Source of the DNA: an uncultured Neomegalonema sp.
Lineage (GTDB): Bacteria; Pseudomonadota; Alphaproteobacteria; Rhodobacterales; Rhodobacteraceae
Assembly: GCA_938008165.1 (NCBI GenBank)
Contig: CALLLP010000006.1
Coordinates: 1-64,000, forward strand
DNA length: 64,000 nt
Direction of reading: 5' to 3'
In this document: positions 53,491 through 63,621 of the stretch, in pieces
Numbering within the stretch: position 1 is the first letter of the stretch
Layout of the letters: each line of letters starts with the position of its first letter
Notes under the pieces: model-generated
Databases searched by the model: none
Told to the model about the DNA's origin: nothing
Seen by the model: only the letters and a program-made list of their open reading frames with translations
Program-made: the position numbers and the translations under genes

Positions 53491-54612
53491 ATGAGCTTGT
53501 GGGACCGCTTAACCGGAGAATTCATCGACGTCATCGATTGGACGACCGATGACGGGGACACGATGGTCTGGCGCTTCGAGCGTTATGGCAACGAGATCAA
53601 GCATGGTGCAAAGTTGACCGTGCGCGAGGGTCAGACGGCGGTTTTCGTCAATGAAGGGCAGATCGCCGATATCTTCCCGCCCGGCATGTATCTGCTGGAG
53701 ACGAACAACCTGCCGATCCTTTCGACCCTGCAACACTGGGATCACGGGTTCCAGTCGCCGTTCAAGGCCGAGATCTATTTCGTCAGCCTCAAGCAGTTCA
53801 CCGATCTGAAATGGGGCACGAAAAACCCGGTGATGCTGCGCGATCCGGATTTCGGGCCGACACGCCTGCGCGCCTTTGGCACCTATGCGATCCGGGTGGC
53901 GGACCCGAAGGTCTTTTTGACCGAGATCGTCGGCACGGATGGCGAATTCACCACGAGCGAGATTCAGGGACAATTGCGCAATATCATCGTTTCGCGTTTT
54001 TCTAACGCGATCGCATCCTCGCATATCCCGGTCCTCGATCTGGCCGCCAATTACGACGATCTGGGCACCTTTACGGGCCAGAAGATCGGTGAGGAAATGG
54101 CTGAATACGGCCTGAGCCTGACCAAGATGCTGGTCGAAAACGTCTCCCTGCCCCCGGAGGTGGAAAAGGCGATGGATCGGCGCACCCAGATGGGCGTGAT
54201 CGGCGATCTGAACAAATACACCCAGTTTCAGGCCGCTGAATCGATGCGTGCGGCGGCGGAGAATCCGGGGGAGGGCGGCGGCGCGGCGGCGGCGGGCATC
54301 GGTGCCGGGATCGGCATGGCGATGGGGCATACGATGGGCAACGCGATGGGCGCGGCCCATGCGGGCGGCGGCGCATCTTCCCCGCCCCCTTTGCCAAGCC
54401 GCGAAAAACAATGGCATGTCGCCATCAATGGCGCAGCCAGTGGTCCCCATGACACCACGGCCCTGTCGGCCATGGTCGGCGGCGGTCGGCTTACCCGTGA
54501 CAGCCTTGTCTGGAGCGAGGGAATGGCCGGATGGGAGCGCGCAAGCGGGATGCGCGATCTGGACAGTGTTTTCGGCGCAACGCCTCCGCCGCTTCCGCCT
54601 TCCGGCGATTGA
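53491..54612 (+). CDS. SPFH-domain protein with C-terminal GYF_2 domain (YdjI/virion core-like)
   Basis: 373 residues. The first 240 form an SPFH/band-7 variant: VWRFERYGNEIKHGAKLTV, VFVNEGQIADIFPPGMYLLETNN, MLRDPDFGPTRLRAFGTYAI. A Gly/Ala linker rich in MG repeats follows, then a GYF_2-type module near 305-360 (WHVAINGAASGPHDT, DSLVWSEGMAGWERA). GGAGAG precedes the ATG. It is the last gene before pyrH. SPFH proteins scaffold membrane microdomains, which matches the TelA/XpaC context. Confidence 0.85.
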   Translation: MSLWDRLTGEFIDVIDWTTDDGDTMVWRFERYGNEIKHGAKLTVREGQTAVFVNEGQIADIFPPGMYLLETNNLPILSTLQHWDHGFQSPFKAEIYFVSLKQFTDLKWGTKNPVMLRDPDFGPTRLRAFGTYAIRVADPKVFLTEIVGTDGEFTTSEIQGQLRNIIVSRFSNAIASSHIPVLDLAANYDDLGTFTGQKIGEEMAEYGLSLTKMLVENVSLPPEVEKAMDRRTQMGVIGDLNKYTQFQAAESMRAAAENPGEGGGAAAAGIGAGIGMAMGHTMGNAMGAAHAGGGASSPPPLPSREKQWHVAINGAASGPHDTTALSAMVGGGRLTRDSLVWSEGMAGWERASGMRDLDSVFGATPPPLPPSGD

Positions 54613-54714
54613 GACCAATTCACAATCTGCGTGTACCCTGAACGTCCTTGAAACTTCGGTGGCGATGGGACAGGGTGCGCGCCGTAGAGTGTTGCAGACA
54701 TCAGAGGCTATTCC

Positions 54715-55461
54715 ATGCCGGATACATCGTCCCCCGACCCGTCCGGTACAAAGGGCTGGAGCCGCGTTCTCCTGAAGATTTCGGGCGAGGCCCTGATGGG
54801 CGATCAGGGCTATGGCGTTCATCCGCCGACCGTCAGCCGCATCGCCGAGGAAATCTTCGCCGTTCAGCAGCAGGGCATCGAAATCTGCCTCGTGATCGGG
54901 GGAGGGAACATCTTTCGGGGCCTGTCTGCCGCCGCATCGGGCATGGAGCGCGCCTCCGCCGACTATATGGGGATGCTCGCCACGGTGATGAATGCGCTGG
55001 CCATGCAAAGCGCTCTGGAGACTCTGGGGGCGGAAACCCGCGTGATGTCCGCGATCCCGATGCAGGCTGTGTGCGAGCCGTATATCCGCCGCAAGGGGAT
55101 GCGCCATCTGGAAGAAGGGCGCATCGCGATCTTTGCCGCCGGGATCGGCAACCCGTTTTTCACCACCGATACCGCCGCTGCGCTCCGCGCCATCGAGATG
55201 GGCTGTGATGCTCTGCTCAAGGGGACGCAGGTGGATGGTGTCTATGATTCCGATCCGAAAAAGAATCCCGATGCAAAGCGGTTCGAGAAGGTCAGTTACC
55301 AGCAGGTTCTGGCCGATAATCTCAACGTGATGGACGCGACCGCCATCGCGCTGGCGCGGGATAACAAGCTGCCCGTCATCGTCTTTGACCTGCACCAGAA
55401 GGGCGGCTTCGCCTCGGTCTTGTCGGGCGAGGGTAAATCGACCATTGTACAAGAGACGTGA
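54715..55461 (+). CDS. pyrH: Uridylate kinase
   Basis: PyrH phosphorylates UMP to UDP. The 248-residue amino-acid-kinase-fold protein has [13 protein letters not shown] near 20, the GGGNIFRG loop near 62, and [19 protein letters not shown] near 203. UMP comes from PyrF and the UTP is used by PyrG, both in this window. First gene of the lipid/envelope operon. Confidence 0.97.
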   Translation: MPDTSSPDPSGTKGWSRVLLKISGEALMGDQGYGVHPPTVSRIAEEIFAVQQQGIEICLVIGGGNIFRGLSAAASGMERASADYMGMLATVMNALAMQSALETLGAETRVMSAIPMQAVCEPYIRRKGMRHLEEGRIAIFAAGIGNPFFTTDTAAALRAIEMGCDALLKGTQVDGVYDSDPKKNPDAKRFEKVSYQQVLADNLNVMDATAIALARDNKLPVIVFDLHQKGGFASVLSGEGKSTIVQET

Positions 55462-55479
55462 ACGCCATGGGTTTTTCGA

Positions 55480-56046
55480 ATGAGTGACGATACCGATATT
55501 GATCTCGACGATCTGGGCCGCCGGATGGAGGGTGCGCTCACCGCCTTGCGCGGGGAATTTGGCACGCTGCGCACGGGCCGCGCGACCGCCAGTATGCTCG
55601 ACCCCGTGATGGTCGATGCCTATGGCGCCAGTACCCCGATCAATCAGGTCGGCACGGTCAATGTGCCTGAGCCGAGAATGGTGACCATCAGCATCTGGGA
55701 TAAAGGGTTGATCAAGGCGGTTGAGAAAGCACTGCGCGAATCCGGCCTTGGCATCAATCCGCAGGTTGATGGCACGCTCTTTCGCCTGCCAATTCCTGAG
55801 CTGAATGAGGAACGTCGCGGCGAACTGGCCAAGGTCGCGGCGAAATATGCTGAATCTGCCCGTGTCGCCGTGCGCAATGTGCGACGCGATGGCATGGATC
55901 AGATCAAGAAGGCAAAAAACGCTAACGATATTTCTGAAGATGACCAGAAACTTTACTCTGATGAAATACAGGAAATGACAGACAAGCACATCGCCCAGAT
56001 CGACGAGGCGCTTGTGGCGAAGGAAAAGGAGATCATGCAGGTCTGA
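55480..56046 (+). CDS. frr: Ribosome recycling factor
   Basis: Splits post-termination ribosomes with EF-G. The 188 residues have the tRNA-mimic layout, with [20 protein letters not shown] near 28, [17 protein letters not shown] near 62 and [18 protein letters not shown]-type helix III. An 18-bp gap after pyrH. Confidence 0.97.
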   Translation: MSDDTDIDLDDLGRRMEGALTALRGEFGTLRTGRATASMLDPVMVDAYGASTPINQVGTVNVPEPRMVTISIWDKGLIKAVEKALRESGLGINPQVDGTLFRLPIPELNEERRGELAKVAAKYAESARVAVRNVRRDGMDQIKKAKNANDISEDDQKLYSDEIQEMTDKHIAQIDEALVAKEKEIMQV

Positions 56047-56099
56047 CCCCTTCGCCTGAAACCCCTGAGGTCCGCTGGGCCGGAACAGAAAGAATCTCG

Positions 56100-56876
56100 A
56101 TGCGTAGATTGATGCCCGGTCGCCGTGCCCTTTCAGCGGATGAAACGCCCCAAACTGCGGACCCGCGCGCCCTGCCCGGTCATGTCGCGATCATCATGGA
56201 CGGGAATGGTCGATGGGCGACGGGGCGGGGCCTGCCCCGGATCGCGGGCCATAAGCGCGGTATCAATTCGGTTCGTAAGATCACGCGCCATGCAAGACTG
56301 CGCGGGGTCAAATATCTGACCCTCTTCGCTTTTTCGACCGAGAACTGGCTGCGCCCGAAAGAGGAAGTGCACGGCCTGTTCGATCTGTTCCGCTATTACA
56401 TGCGCCGCGAATGTCGCACGCTGGCCCGCGAGGGCGTGCGCATCCGTTTTATCGGCGATGCATCCGAAATGCCGCAGGATATTCAGGCGATGATGGTCGA
56501 AGCGGAGGCGATGACCTCGGCGGGCGACACCATGACCCTGATCGTGGCGCTCAATTACGGCTCACGCGCCGAGATCGTGACCGCGACCCAGCGGCTGGCG
56601 GTCAAGGTCGCGGCGGGCGCGTTATCGGCGGAGGCCATCGACGATGCGGCCATCGCGGCGGAGATGAACACCGCCGATTTTCCCGATCCCGACCTGATCA
56701 TCCGCACCAGTGGCGAGCAGCGCCTGTCCAATTTCCTGCTCTGGCAGGCCGCGTATTCCGAATTCCTGTTCGTGGACAGCCACTGGCCGGATTTCGACGA
56801 ATTGTCTTTCGACGAATGCCTCGACCGATATTGCCAGCGGGATCGCCGGTTCGGTGGGCTTCGCAAATCCGGGTAA
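56100..56876 (+). CDS. uppS: Undecaprenyl diphosphate synthase (isoprenyl transferase)
   Basis: Builds the C55 carrier lipid for peptidoglycan from IPP. The 258 residues carry the catalytic AIIMDGNGRWATGRGLPR (near 30), the GHKRGINSVRKITRHA segment and the C-terminal LIIRTSGEQRLSNFLLWQ with YSEFLFVDSHWPDF. An N-terminal extension of about 20 residues precedes the core. Follows frr by 53 bp. Confidence 0.96.
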   Translation: MRRLMPGRRALSADETPQTADPRALPGHVAIIMDGNGRWATGRGLPRIAGHKRGINSVRKITRHARLRGVKYLTLFAFSTENWLRPKEEVHGLFDLFRYYMRRECRTLAREGVRIRFIGDASEMPQDIQAMMVEAEAMTSAGDTMTLIVALNYGSRAEIVTATQRLAVKVAAGALSAEAIDDAAIAAEMNTADFPDPDLIIRTSGEQRLSNFLLWQAAYSEFLFVDSHWPDFDELSFDECLDRYCQRDRRFGGLRKSG

Positions 56877-56879
56877 TAT

Positions 56880-57689
56880 ATGCGATTCGGGACTGATCTG
56901 CGCCAGCGGGTGATTTCGGGGGCTTTGCTGGCCGGGGCGGCGGCGATTGCCGTTGTTCTGGGTGGATGGGTCAATGCGCTGTTCGTGGCGCTGGGCACCG
57001 GGGTGATGGCTTGGGAGCTGACCCGGATGACGCGCGGAGTGCTGGGGTTCCGGCTTTTGGGCGCGATACTCGCCTTTCTGGCCGGGGCCGCTCCGCCCCT
57101 CGTGCTGGAAGCGTTTGGATTGATGCCCGCGCTTGCCACGGCGACGGCAATGTCCGTCATCGCGGGGTTCGGTCTGGCGCGAAAGACGCCCCGGCCCGAA
57201 TTGCTGGCGCTCGGTATCTTGCTCTTGGCCTATGCGGGCACGTTTTTCGTCTGGTTGCGCGATATCGAGGGGCATGGTCTTTCCATTGCCGTCTGGGTCG
57301 CGCTTGTGGTGGTGGCGGCGGATATGGGCGGTTATTTCTGTGGCCGGGCGATTGGCGGGCCGAAACTCGCCCCGGTGCTCAGTCCCAACAAGACCTGGGC
57401 CGGGGCGATTGGTGGGCTTGTCTTCGCCTTTGTGGTGTCGGAGGTTTTTTCACTGGTCGTCGGAGCGGATTTGCTGATCCTCGGCGCGCTTGCGGCCCTG
57501 ACGGCGGTGGTGTCACAGGCGGGCGATCTGGTTGAATCGGCGACGAAGCGCCGGTTCGGGGTGAAGGATTCCAGCGCCCTGATTCCCGGTCATGGCGGGG
57601 TGCTCGATCGGTTCGATGCGCTCGCGGCGGCGGCTTTGTTCGTCGGGGTGACGCTCTGCATCTTTCCATCCCTGATCGTCCAATGGTAG
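56880..57689 (+). CDS. cdsA: Phosphatidate cytidylyltransferase
   Basis: CdsA makes CDP-diacylglycerol in the inner membrane. The 269 residues hold about eight helices and the family signature SATKRRFGVKDSSALIPGHGGVLDRFDA near 220, preceded by PVLSPNKTWAGAIGGL. It starts 3 bp after uppS and its end overlaps dxr. Confidence 0.95.
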   Translation: MRFGTDLRQRVISGALLAGAAAIAVVLGGWVNALFVALGTGVMAWELTRMTRGVLGFRLLGAILAFLAGAAPPLVLEAFGLMPALATATAMSVIAGFGLARKTPRPELLALGILLLAYAGTFFVWLRDIEGHGLSIAVWVALVVVAADMGGYFCGRAIGGPKLAPVLSPNKTWAGAIGGLVFAFVVSEVFSLVVGADLLILGALAALTAVVSQAGDLVESATKRRFGVKDSSALIPGHGGVLDRFDALAAAALFVGVTLCIFPSLIVQW

Positions 57690-58867
57690 CGCGCCGTTCG
57701 ATCTCGGTGCTTGGCTCGACCGGATCTGTCGGGTGCAGCACGCTCGATGTCATCATCGATCATGGCGGTGCGGATGCCTATGATGTGCGTGTCCTGACGG
57801 GGGGCGCAAATGCGGCCCTGCTGGCGCAGCAGGCGATCTCGGTGCGCGCTTCCCTCGCGGTGATTCAGAACGAGGCGGCCCTGCCGGATCTGCGCGAGGC
57901 GCTGTCGGGGACGGGCATCGAGGCGGCGGCGGGCGATGCCGCGCTGGTGGCGGCGGCGGGGGAGGGTGTTGATTTTTGCCTGTCGGCCATCGCTGGAGCC
58001 GCCGGTCTTGCGCCCACCCTTGCGGCGGTGCGGGCCGGGTCGGTGATCGGTCTTGCGAACAAGGAATCGATGGTTTGCGCCGGTCCTCTCGTCAATCGCG
58101 AGGTGGCCCGCGCGGGCACCCGCATCCTGCCCGTCGATTCCGAGCATAGCGCGATCTTTCAGGTGTTGGAGCATGATCAGACCCATGCCATCGACCGCAT
58201 CGTCCTGACCGCTTCGGGTGGACCGTTTCGCACGTTTTCGCTGGAGCGGATGCGCGGCGTGACGCGTGAGGAGGCGCTCAATCATCCGAATTGGTCGATG
58301 GGAACGGGCATTTCCCTCGATTCGGCGACGATGTTCAACAAGGGGCTGGAGTTGATCGAGGCCGATCAACTGTTTCCCGTATCGGGCGAGCGGATCGAGA
58401 TCCTCGTCCATCCGCAATCGATCATTCATTCGATGGTCGGGTATCGTGACGGGTCGGTTCTGGCACAGCTTGGCGCCCCGGATATGCGCACGCCCATCGC
58501 CTATGCGCTGGGCTGGCCGCGCCGGGTATCGGCCCCGGTCGAGCAACTTGATTTCGTCGCACTCTCGCGGCTCGATTTCGAGGCCCCGGACGAGCTGCGC
58601 TTTCCCGCGTTGCGGATAGCGCGCGAGGCGATGATGGCGGGGGGCCTTGCGCCCTGTGCCATGAATGCCGCAAAGGAAGTGGCGGCGACGGCGTTTCTCG
58701 ATCAACGTATCCCGTTTCTTGAAATTGCCGCAGTCGTCGAGAATGTACTGGAAGAATTCGATCATGCGACAGAGGCCGCGTCGCTAGAAGATGTGATCGC
58801 GGCGGACCGGCGCGCCCGGACCCATGCATATGAAATCATGCAACGACGGGCACGGCGTTCGGCATGA
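57683..58867 (+). CDS. dxr: 1-deoxy-D-xylulose 5-phosphate reductoisomerase
   Basis: Dxr converts DXP to MEP using NADPH. The 394 residues have the nucleotide motif VLGSTGSVGCSTLDVI (8-23), GLANKESMVCAG near 128, the metal-binding VDSEHSAIFQ near 152, the mobile loop NHPNWSMGTGISLDSATM and HPQSIIHSMVGY. Its pathway feeds Idi and UppS. The ATG overlaps the cdsA stop. Confidence 0.97.
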   Translation: MVARRSISVLGSTGSVGCSTLDVIIDHGGADAYDVRVLTGGANAALLAQQAISVRASLAVIQNEAALPDLREALSGTGIEAAAGDAALVAAAGEGVDFCLSAIAGAAGLAPTLAAVRAGSVIGLANKESMVCAGPLVNREVARAGTRILPVDSEHSAIFQVLEHDQTHAIDRIVLTASGGPFRTFSLERMRGVTREEALNHPNWSMGTGISLDSATMFNKGLELIEADQLFPVSGERIEILVHPQSIIHSMVGYRDGSVLAQLGAPDMRTPIAYALGWPRRVSAPVEQLDFVALSRLDFEAPDELRFPALRIAREAMMAGGLAPCAMNAAKEVAATAFLDQRIPFLEIAAVVENVLEEFDHATEAASLEDVIAADRRARTHAYEIMQRRARRSA

Positions 58868-58886
58868 CAGAAAAAGGATCGCCGTA

Positions 58887-60230
58887 ATGGGCTTTATTGA
58901 ACAGATACCGTTTATCGGCCCGGCGGCATATTATCTGCTGCCCTTTGTGCTGGTGCTCGGCATCGTCGTGGCGGTCCATGAATACGGCCATTACATCGTC
59001 GCCAAGTGGTGCGGTGTGCATTCGGATGTCTTCTCGCTTGGCTTTGGGCCAGAGCTGTTCGGCTGGGACGATACCAAGGGAACGCGGTGGAAGGTATGCC
59101 TGATCCCGCTTGGCGGCTATGTGAAGTTTCGCGGCGATGCGGATGCGGCCAGTGCCCGCCCGGATGACGACGCGATCCAGACGATGACCGAGGCGGAGCT
59201 TTCCGCCTCCTTCCCCCGTGCCGCCCTGTGGAAGCGCACCCTGATCGTGGCGGCGGGGCCGGTGTTCAACTTTGTGCTGGCCGTGCTGATCTTTGCCGGG
59301 GGGGCGATGATTTCCGGCCTGCCCACGGATGCGCCGGTTATCGGTCAGGTCGTCGAGGAGACCGAAGGCGCGCGGGCGGGCTTTGAGGCGGGAGATCGGG
59401 TTCTGTCGGTCGGCGATCAACCGATCGACTCGTTTCAGGCCTTTGGCAGCGCCCTTGTCACGGATACGAGCGAGACCAAGCCGGTGGCCATCGAGCGCGA
59501 TGGTGCCCGGCTGGTCATTCCGTTTTCCTTCACGAAGCCCGTGACCATCGCCAGCGTCTCCGACGGCGCGGCGCGGGCGGCGGGCCTAGAGCCGGGAGAC
59601 GTTATCCTATCCATCGACGGCGCGCCCGCGCGGGTGTTTGAAGACCTGCGCACGGCTGTCATGGCGTCGGAAGGCAAGGCGCTGACCTTCGAGATCGACC
59701 GGGCGGGCGAAGCGCTCAGTGTCGACGTGACGCCCCGTCCCCATACCGGCACCGATGACACCGGGGAGACGGTTCAGCAATGGCTGATTGGGGTCACTGG
59801 CGATACGGCCATCGGCCTGCGTTCATCGCTTGAGCGATCCGGTCCGGTTGAGGCGTTGCAATACGGCACAAGGGCAACCGCTGGCATCATCGGCGGATCG
59901 CTGGATTTCATCGCCGATATCTTTCGCGGTCAGGGCGATTCGGCAGAACTCGGTGGCCCGATTCGTATCGCGGAGGTTTCCGGCGAGGCCGCCGATGACG
60001 GATTTGCCTCGCTGATGCGGCTGACCGCGATCCTGTCCGCTTCCATCGGATTGATCAATCTGTTCCCAATTCCGGTCTTGGATGGGGGACATTTACTATT
60101 TTACGCTATTGAAGCAGTACGGGGTCGGCCCCTGAGCGAACGCATGCAGGAAGTCGGCTTGACGATTGGGCTTGCGATGGTCGTGATGCTCATGGTTTAC
60201 GCCACGTATAACGATGTTATGCGATTGTGA
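58887..60230 (+). CDS. rseP: RIP metalloprotease RseP (site-2 protease)
   Basis: An intramembrane zinc protease that cuts anti-sigma factors and remnant signal peptides. The 447 residues have VHEYGHYIVAKW (zinc motif HExxH near 30) in the first helix, two periplasmic PDZ domains (about 150-310) and the third ligand in NLFPIPVLDGGHLLF near 390. The ATG at 58887 follows AAAAGGA; a longer frame would overlap dxr. Confidence 0.95.
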   Translation: MGFIEQIPFIGPAAYYLLPFVLVLGIVVAVHEYGHYIVAKWCGVHSDVFSLGFGPELFGWDDTKGTRWKVCLIPLGGYVKFRGDADAASARPDDDAIQTMTEAELSASFPRAALWKRTLIVAAGPVFNFVLAVLIFAGGAMISGLPTDAPVIGQVVEETEGARAGFEAGDRVLSVGDQPIDSFQAFGSALVTDTSETKPVAIERDGARLVIPFSFTKPVTIASVSDGAARAAGLEPGDVILSIDGAPARVFEDLRTAVMASEGKALTFEIDRAGEALSVDVTPRPHTGTDDTGETVQQWLIGVTGDTAIGLRSSLERSGPVEALQYGTRATAGIIGGSLDFIADIFRGQGDSAELGGPIRIAEVSGEAADDGFASLMRLTAILSASIGLINLFPIPVLDGGHLLFYAIEAVRGRPLSERMQEVGLTIGLAMVVMLMVYATYNDVMRL

Positions 60231-60311
60231 TCTCTAAACGGGACGGTATGCTTCGTTCGGTGTAGAATTGTTGGGTTTGTGGAAGCGGCATCTGTGCCGC
60301 CGGAGGATGCG

Positions 60312-62750
60312 ATGCGAAAGATTTTGGGATCGTCGGCCATGGTCGGCCTCTTCGCCCTGAGTTTCGGCACGATGCCCGGTGTGCCCCTCGCGCAGACTTT
60401 TGGCGTGCTGGTCCCTGACGGGGTGCAGCCAACGCAGCCCATCATCGCGCCGAATCCGACCTTTGCAACGACGGGTATCAGTACGGTTCCGAGCCTTTCG
60501 CAGCCGGTGATTTCTCAGCCGGGAACGGTGTCGCAGATTATCGTGGAGGGTAATCAACGGATCGAACCGGCGACGGTTCAATCCTACATGACCGTCACGG
60601 TTGGCCAGCCCGCCAGCCCCGACGCGATCAATGACAGCGTGCGCGCCCTGTTCGCCACCGGCCTGTTCAACGATGTGCGGATCGAGCCGCGCGGGGCCGC
60701 CCTTGTCGTGATGGTCGATGAAAACCCGGTCATCAACCAGATTTCCATTGAGGGGAATGACCGCATCGACGATGCACCCCTACGCGCCCTGCTCACCAGC
60801 CGCGAGCGCCGCGTCTATACCCGCGCGAAGGCCGAGGCCGATGCCGATGTTCTGCTCGAACAATACCGCCGGTCGGGCCGCTATGCCGCCACGGTTGAGC
60901 CGGTCATCATCGAGCTGCCGCAAAACCGCGTCGATCTGGTCTTTGAAATCGATGAAGGCCCGCTGACGGGTGTTGAAAGCCTGCGCTTCATCGGCAATAC
61001 GAAATTCTCGGATCGTCGCCTGCGCCGGGTCGTGTCGACGGATGAATCGACCCTGATCAACTTTCTTTCCACGACCGATACCTACGATCCCGACCGTCTC
61101 GAACTCGACAAGCAGCTTCTGCGCCGGTTCTATCTGTCGAATGGCTATGCCGATTTCGAGGTTCTCTCGGCGGTGGCCGAATTGTCGCCGGATCGCGAGG
61201 GCTTTTTCCTGACCTTCACGGTGATCGAGGGTGAGCAATACGCGTTTGGCCCGATTGACATTGTGTCCAATGCCGAAGGCGTCGATGTCGAGGAGCTGCG
61301 CTCGCTGATCGTCGTGAACGAGGGCGACACCTATGATGTCGATGACGTCGAGGATTCCATCGCCGCCCTGACCCTGCGCCTCGGCGAATTGGGTTATGCC
61401 TTCACGGAGATCAATCCGATCCCGAACCGGAACGAGGAAAACCGCACCCTTGGCGTGACCTTCGAGGTGAACGAGGGCGAGCGCGTCTTCGTTGAACGCA
61501 TCGATATCGAGGGCAATTCGCGGACTCTCGACCGGGTGGTGCGCCGTGAATACGAGCTGGTCGAGGGCGACGCTTTCAACGCGCTTCAGGTGCGACGCTC
61601 GCGGTCGAATATCCGGGGCCTTGGCTTTTTTCGGACGGTGGATGTCCAGACCGAGCCGGGCAGTGCGCCCGATCGGGTGGTCCTGAAAACCACCGTCGAG
61701 GAACAATCCACCGGGCAAATCAGCTTCGGCCTTGGTTTCTCGACCTCCGACAGCGTGTCGGGCGAGGTGAGTATCGTCGAGCGAAACCTGTTGGGACGAG
61801 GGCAATTCCTGCGCGTCCGTACGCGGATTTCCGGCTCGAACCAGCTTTACGATCTCAGCTTTACCGAGCCGCGCTTTCTCGACCGCGATGTGGCCGTCGG
61901 CTTTGATATTTATCGCCGCGAGACCGACGATCAGGACACGTCGTCCTTCGATACGCGCAATACCGGCTTTTCGCCACGGGTCAGCTTCCCGCTGGGCCGC
62001 CATACGCGGCTTTCGACGCGCTATCGTATCTCGCAGGATGAGATCATCGATGTGCCGGACAATGCCTCGCCGCTGATTCAACAGGATATCGAGGAGAACA
62101 TCACCTCCTCTCTCGGCTATACCCTGACCCATGATCGCCGAAACGACCCCATCGAGCCGAGCGGCGGCTATATCCTGAAACTCGATCAGGATTTTGCCGG
62201 TCTGGGTGGCGATACCCGCTATGTGCGCACGGAGGCGTCGGCCAAAGCCTTCACGCGCCTCATCTCCGACGAGATCATCGGCAGTGTCGAGGTCGCCGGG
62301 GGAGCCATCGTCGGTTTTGGCGGCTATGAGCCGAATATCTCCGACCGCTTCTTCCTTGGGGGTGACAGCTTCCGTGGCTTCGAGAATTCGGGTCTTGGCC
62401 CGAACGACCCGAATACCGACGATAATCTGGGCGGCAAATATTACGGGATCGTGCGAACCGAAGTGACATTCCCGCTGCCCCTGCCGGAAGAATACGGCCT
62501 TGCGGCTGGTCTCTTTGCCGATGCGGGGACGGTCTGGGGACTGGATAACGTGACCTATACCGACCCCAATATCAACGGTGGCAATCCCGTCACGATCGAT
62601 GACAGTGCGCAGCTGCGCGCGTCGGTCGGGGCCAGTATCTTCTGGCAATCGCCCTTTGGGCCTGTGCGGATGAACTTCGCCGTGCCCGTGCTGGAAGAAG
62701 ACGGCGATGACGACGAATTCTTCCGCTTCTCGGCGGGTACGCGCTTCTGA
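60312..62750 (+). CDS. bamA: Outer membrane protein assembly factor BamA
   Basis: BamA inserts beta-barrel proteins into the outer membrane. 812 residues: signal peptide (MRKILGSSAMVGLFALSFGT), an unusually Pro/Thr-rich spacer (about 30-75), five POTRA domains (about 78-430) and a 16-strand barrel ending in Phe (FFRFSAGTRF). GGAGG lies close ahead of the ATG at 60312. Rho-independent signals are not seen before skp, 17 bp later. Confidence 0.97.
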   Translation: MRKILGSSAMVGLFALSFGTMPGVPLAQTFGVLVPDGVQPTQPIIAPNPTFATTGISTVPSLSQPVISQPGTVSQIIVEGNQRIEPATVQSYMTVTVGQPASPDAINDSVRALFATGLFNDVRIEPRGAALVVMVDENPVINQISIEGNDRIDDAPLRALLTSRERRVYTRAKAEADADVLLEQYRRSGRYAATVEPVIIELPQNRVDLVFEIDEGPLTGVESLRFIGNTKFSDRRLRRVVSTDESTLINFLSTTDTYDPDRLELDKQLLRRFYLSNGYADFEVLSAVAELSPDREGFFLTFTVIEGEQYAFGPIDIVSNAEGVDVEELRSLIVVNEGDTYDVDDVEDSIAALTLRLGELGYAFTEINPIPNRNEENRTLGVTFEVNEGERVFVERIDIEGNSRTLDRVVRREYELVEGDAFNALQVRRSRSNIRGLGFFRTVDVQTEPGSAPDRVVLKTTVEEQSTGQISFGLGFSTSDSVSGEVSIVERNLLGRGQFLRVRTRISGSNQLYDLSFTEPRFLDRDVAVGFDIYRRETDDQDTSSFDTRNTGFSPRVSFPLGRHTRLSTRYRISQDEIIDVPDNASPLIQQDIEENITSSLGYTLTHDRRNDPIEPSGGYILKLDQDFAGLGGDTRYVRTEASAKAFTRLISDEIIGSVEVAGGAIVGFGGYEPNISDRFFLGGDSFRGFENSGLGPNDPNTDDNLGGKYYGIVRTEVTFPLPLPEEYGLAAGLFADAGTVWGLDNVTYTDPNINGGNPVTIDDSAQLRASVGASIFWQSPFGPVRMNFAVPVLEEDGDDDEFFRFSAGTRF

Positions 62751-62767
62751 TTTGAGAGGGGGTCGGG

Positions 62768-63427
62768 TTGGACAGGCATCCGCATCGAATGGCTCGGCGA
62801 CCGGGCCTTTCGAGGCTCACCCCGATCGATGCCGGAGCCTGCCTGCCGGGCTTTCACATGCTGGCTATGGTGCTCGCTCTCTGGGCGAGTCTTGCGGTGG
62901 CCACAGTGCCAAGCGCCGCGCAAAACGGCCCCGTGCCCGGCCGCTCCGCCATGATCCTGATCGTCGATATGCAGCGGATCAAGAGCGATACCGCCGCTGG
63001 GCGTGACATGCTCGCCAAGACGATCGAAATCCGCAAGCGCATTCAGGAAGGGGTCGCCCAACGCGGCGAGGCCCTGCGCAAGGAAGAACGGCGCCTCGCG
63101 GAGGAGCGCGAAAATCTGGACCCTGAGGAATTTCGCAAGCAGGTTCGCGCTTTCGAACAACAGGTCTTCACCAATCGCGAATTCTCCGAACGTGAAAGCC
63201 GCCGCCTGCAACTCGTCCTGTCGCGCGCTTCGGCGTTGCTGACGGAACGGGCCACGGCCGTCTTTGCCGCCATCATGCGCGAGCGCAAGGCCGAAGTCCT
63301 GCTCGACTCGACACAGATCGTTCTCAGCGTCGATAGCCTCGATATTACCGGCGAGGCGATTCGCCGTCTCGATAAAATCCTGCCCGAAATGCCCATCGCA
63401 TTGGTGGAACCCGAAGTCGAGCCGTAA
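62768..63427 (+). CDS. skp: Periplasmic chaperone Skp/OmpH family
   Basis: Skp escorts unfolded outer membrane proteins to BamA. 219 residues: hydrophobic signal (LAMVLALWASLAVATV near 31-46), beta strand MILIVDMQRI, then a long charged coiled coil (KRIQEGVAQRGEALRKEERR region near 88-165). A TTG start at 62768 with GAGAGGGGG upstream is preferred; an internal ATG at 62858 would leave a shorter signal but has no ribosome-binding site. It is the last gene of the operon here. Confidence 0.88.
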   Translation: MDRHPHRMARRPGLSRLTPIDAGACLPGFHMLAMVLALWASLAVATVPSAAQNGPVPGRSAMILIVDMQRIKSDTAAGRDMLAKTIEIRKRIQEGVAQRGEALRKEERRLAEERENLDPEEFRKQVRAFEQQVFTNREFSERESRRLQLVLSRASALLTERATAVFAAIMRERKAEVLLDSTQIVLSVDSLDITGEAIRRLDKILPEMPIALVEPEVEP

Positions 63428-63621
63428 GCGGGCCGGTCCCTGAGCCGGAACCGTGCGGGAAGCGAACATGGCCTTGCCCGCCCTGCGGCCCACGGCTAGG
63501 GTGATCGGCGGTCAGGTTGAGCCAATGAATGTCAGGAAATACGCACGCCCTGGCGCAATGCCTGATCCGATTTGATCGCCGATCACTCTAGGATCGTGCG
63601 AGACTTCAGAAGAGGTAGAGA

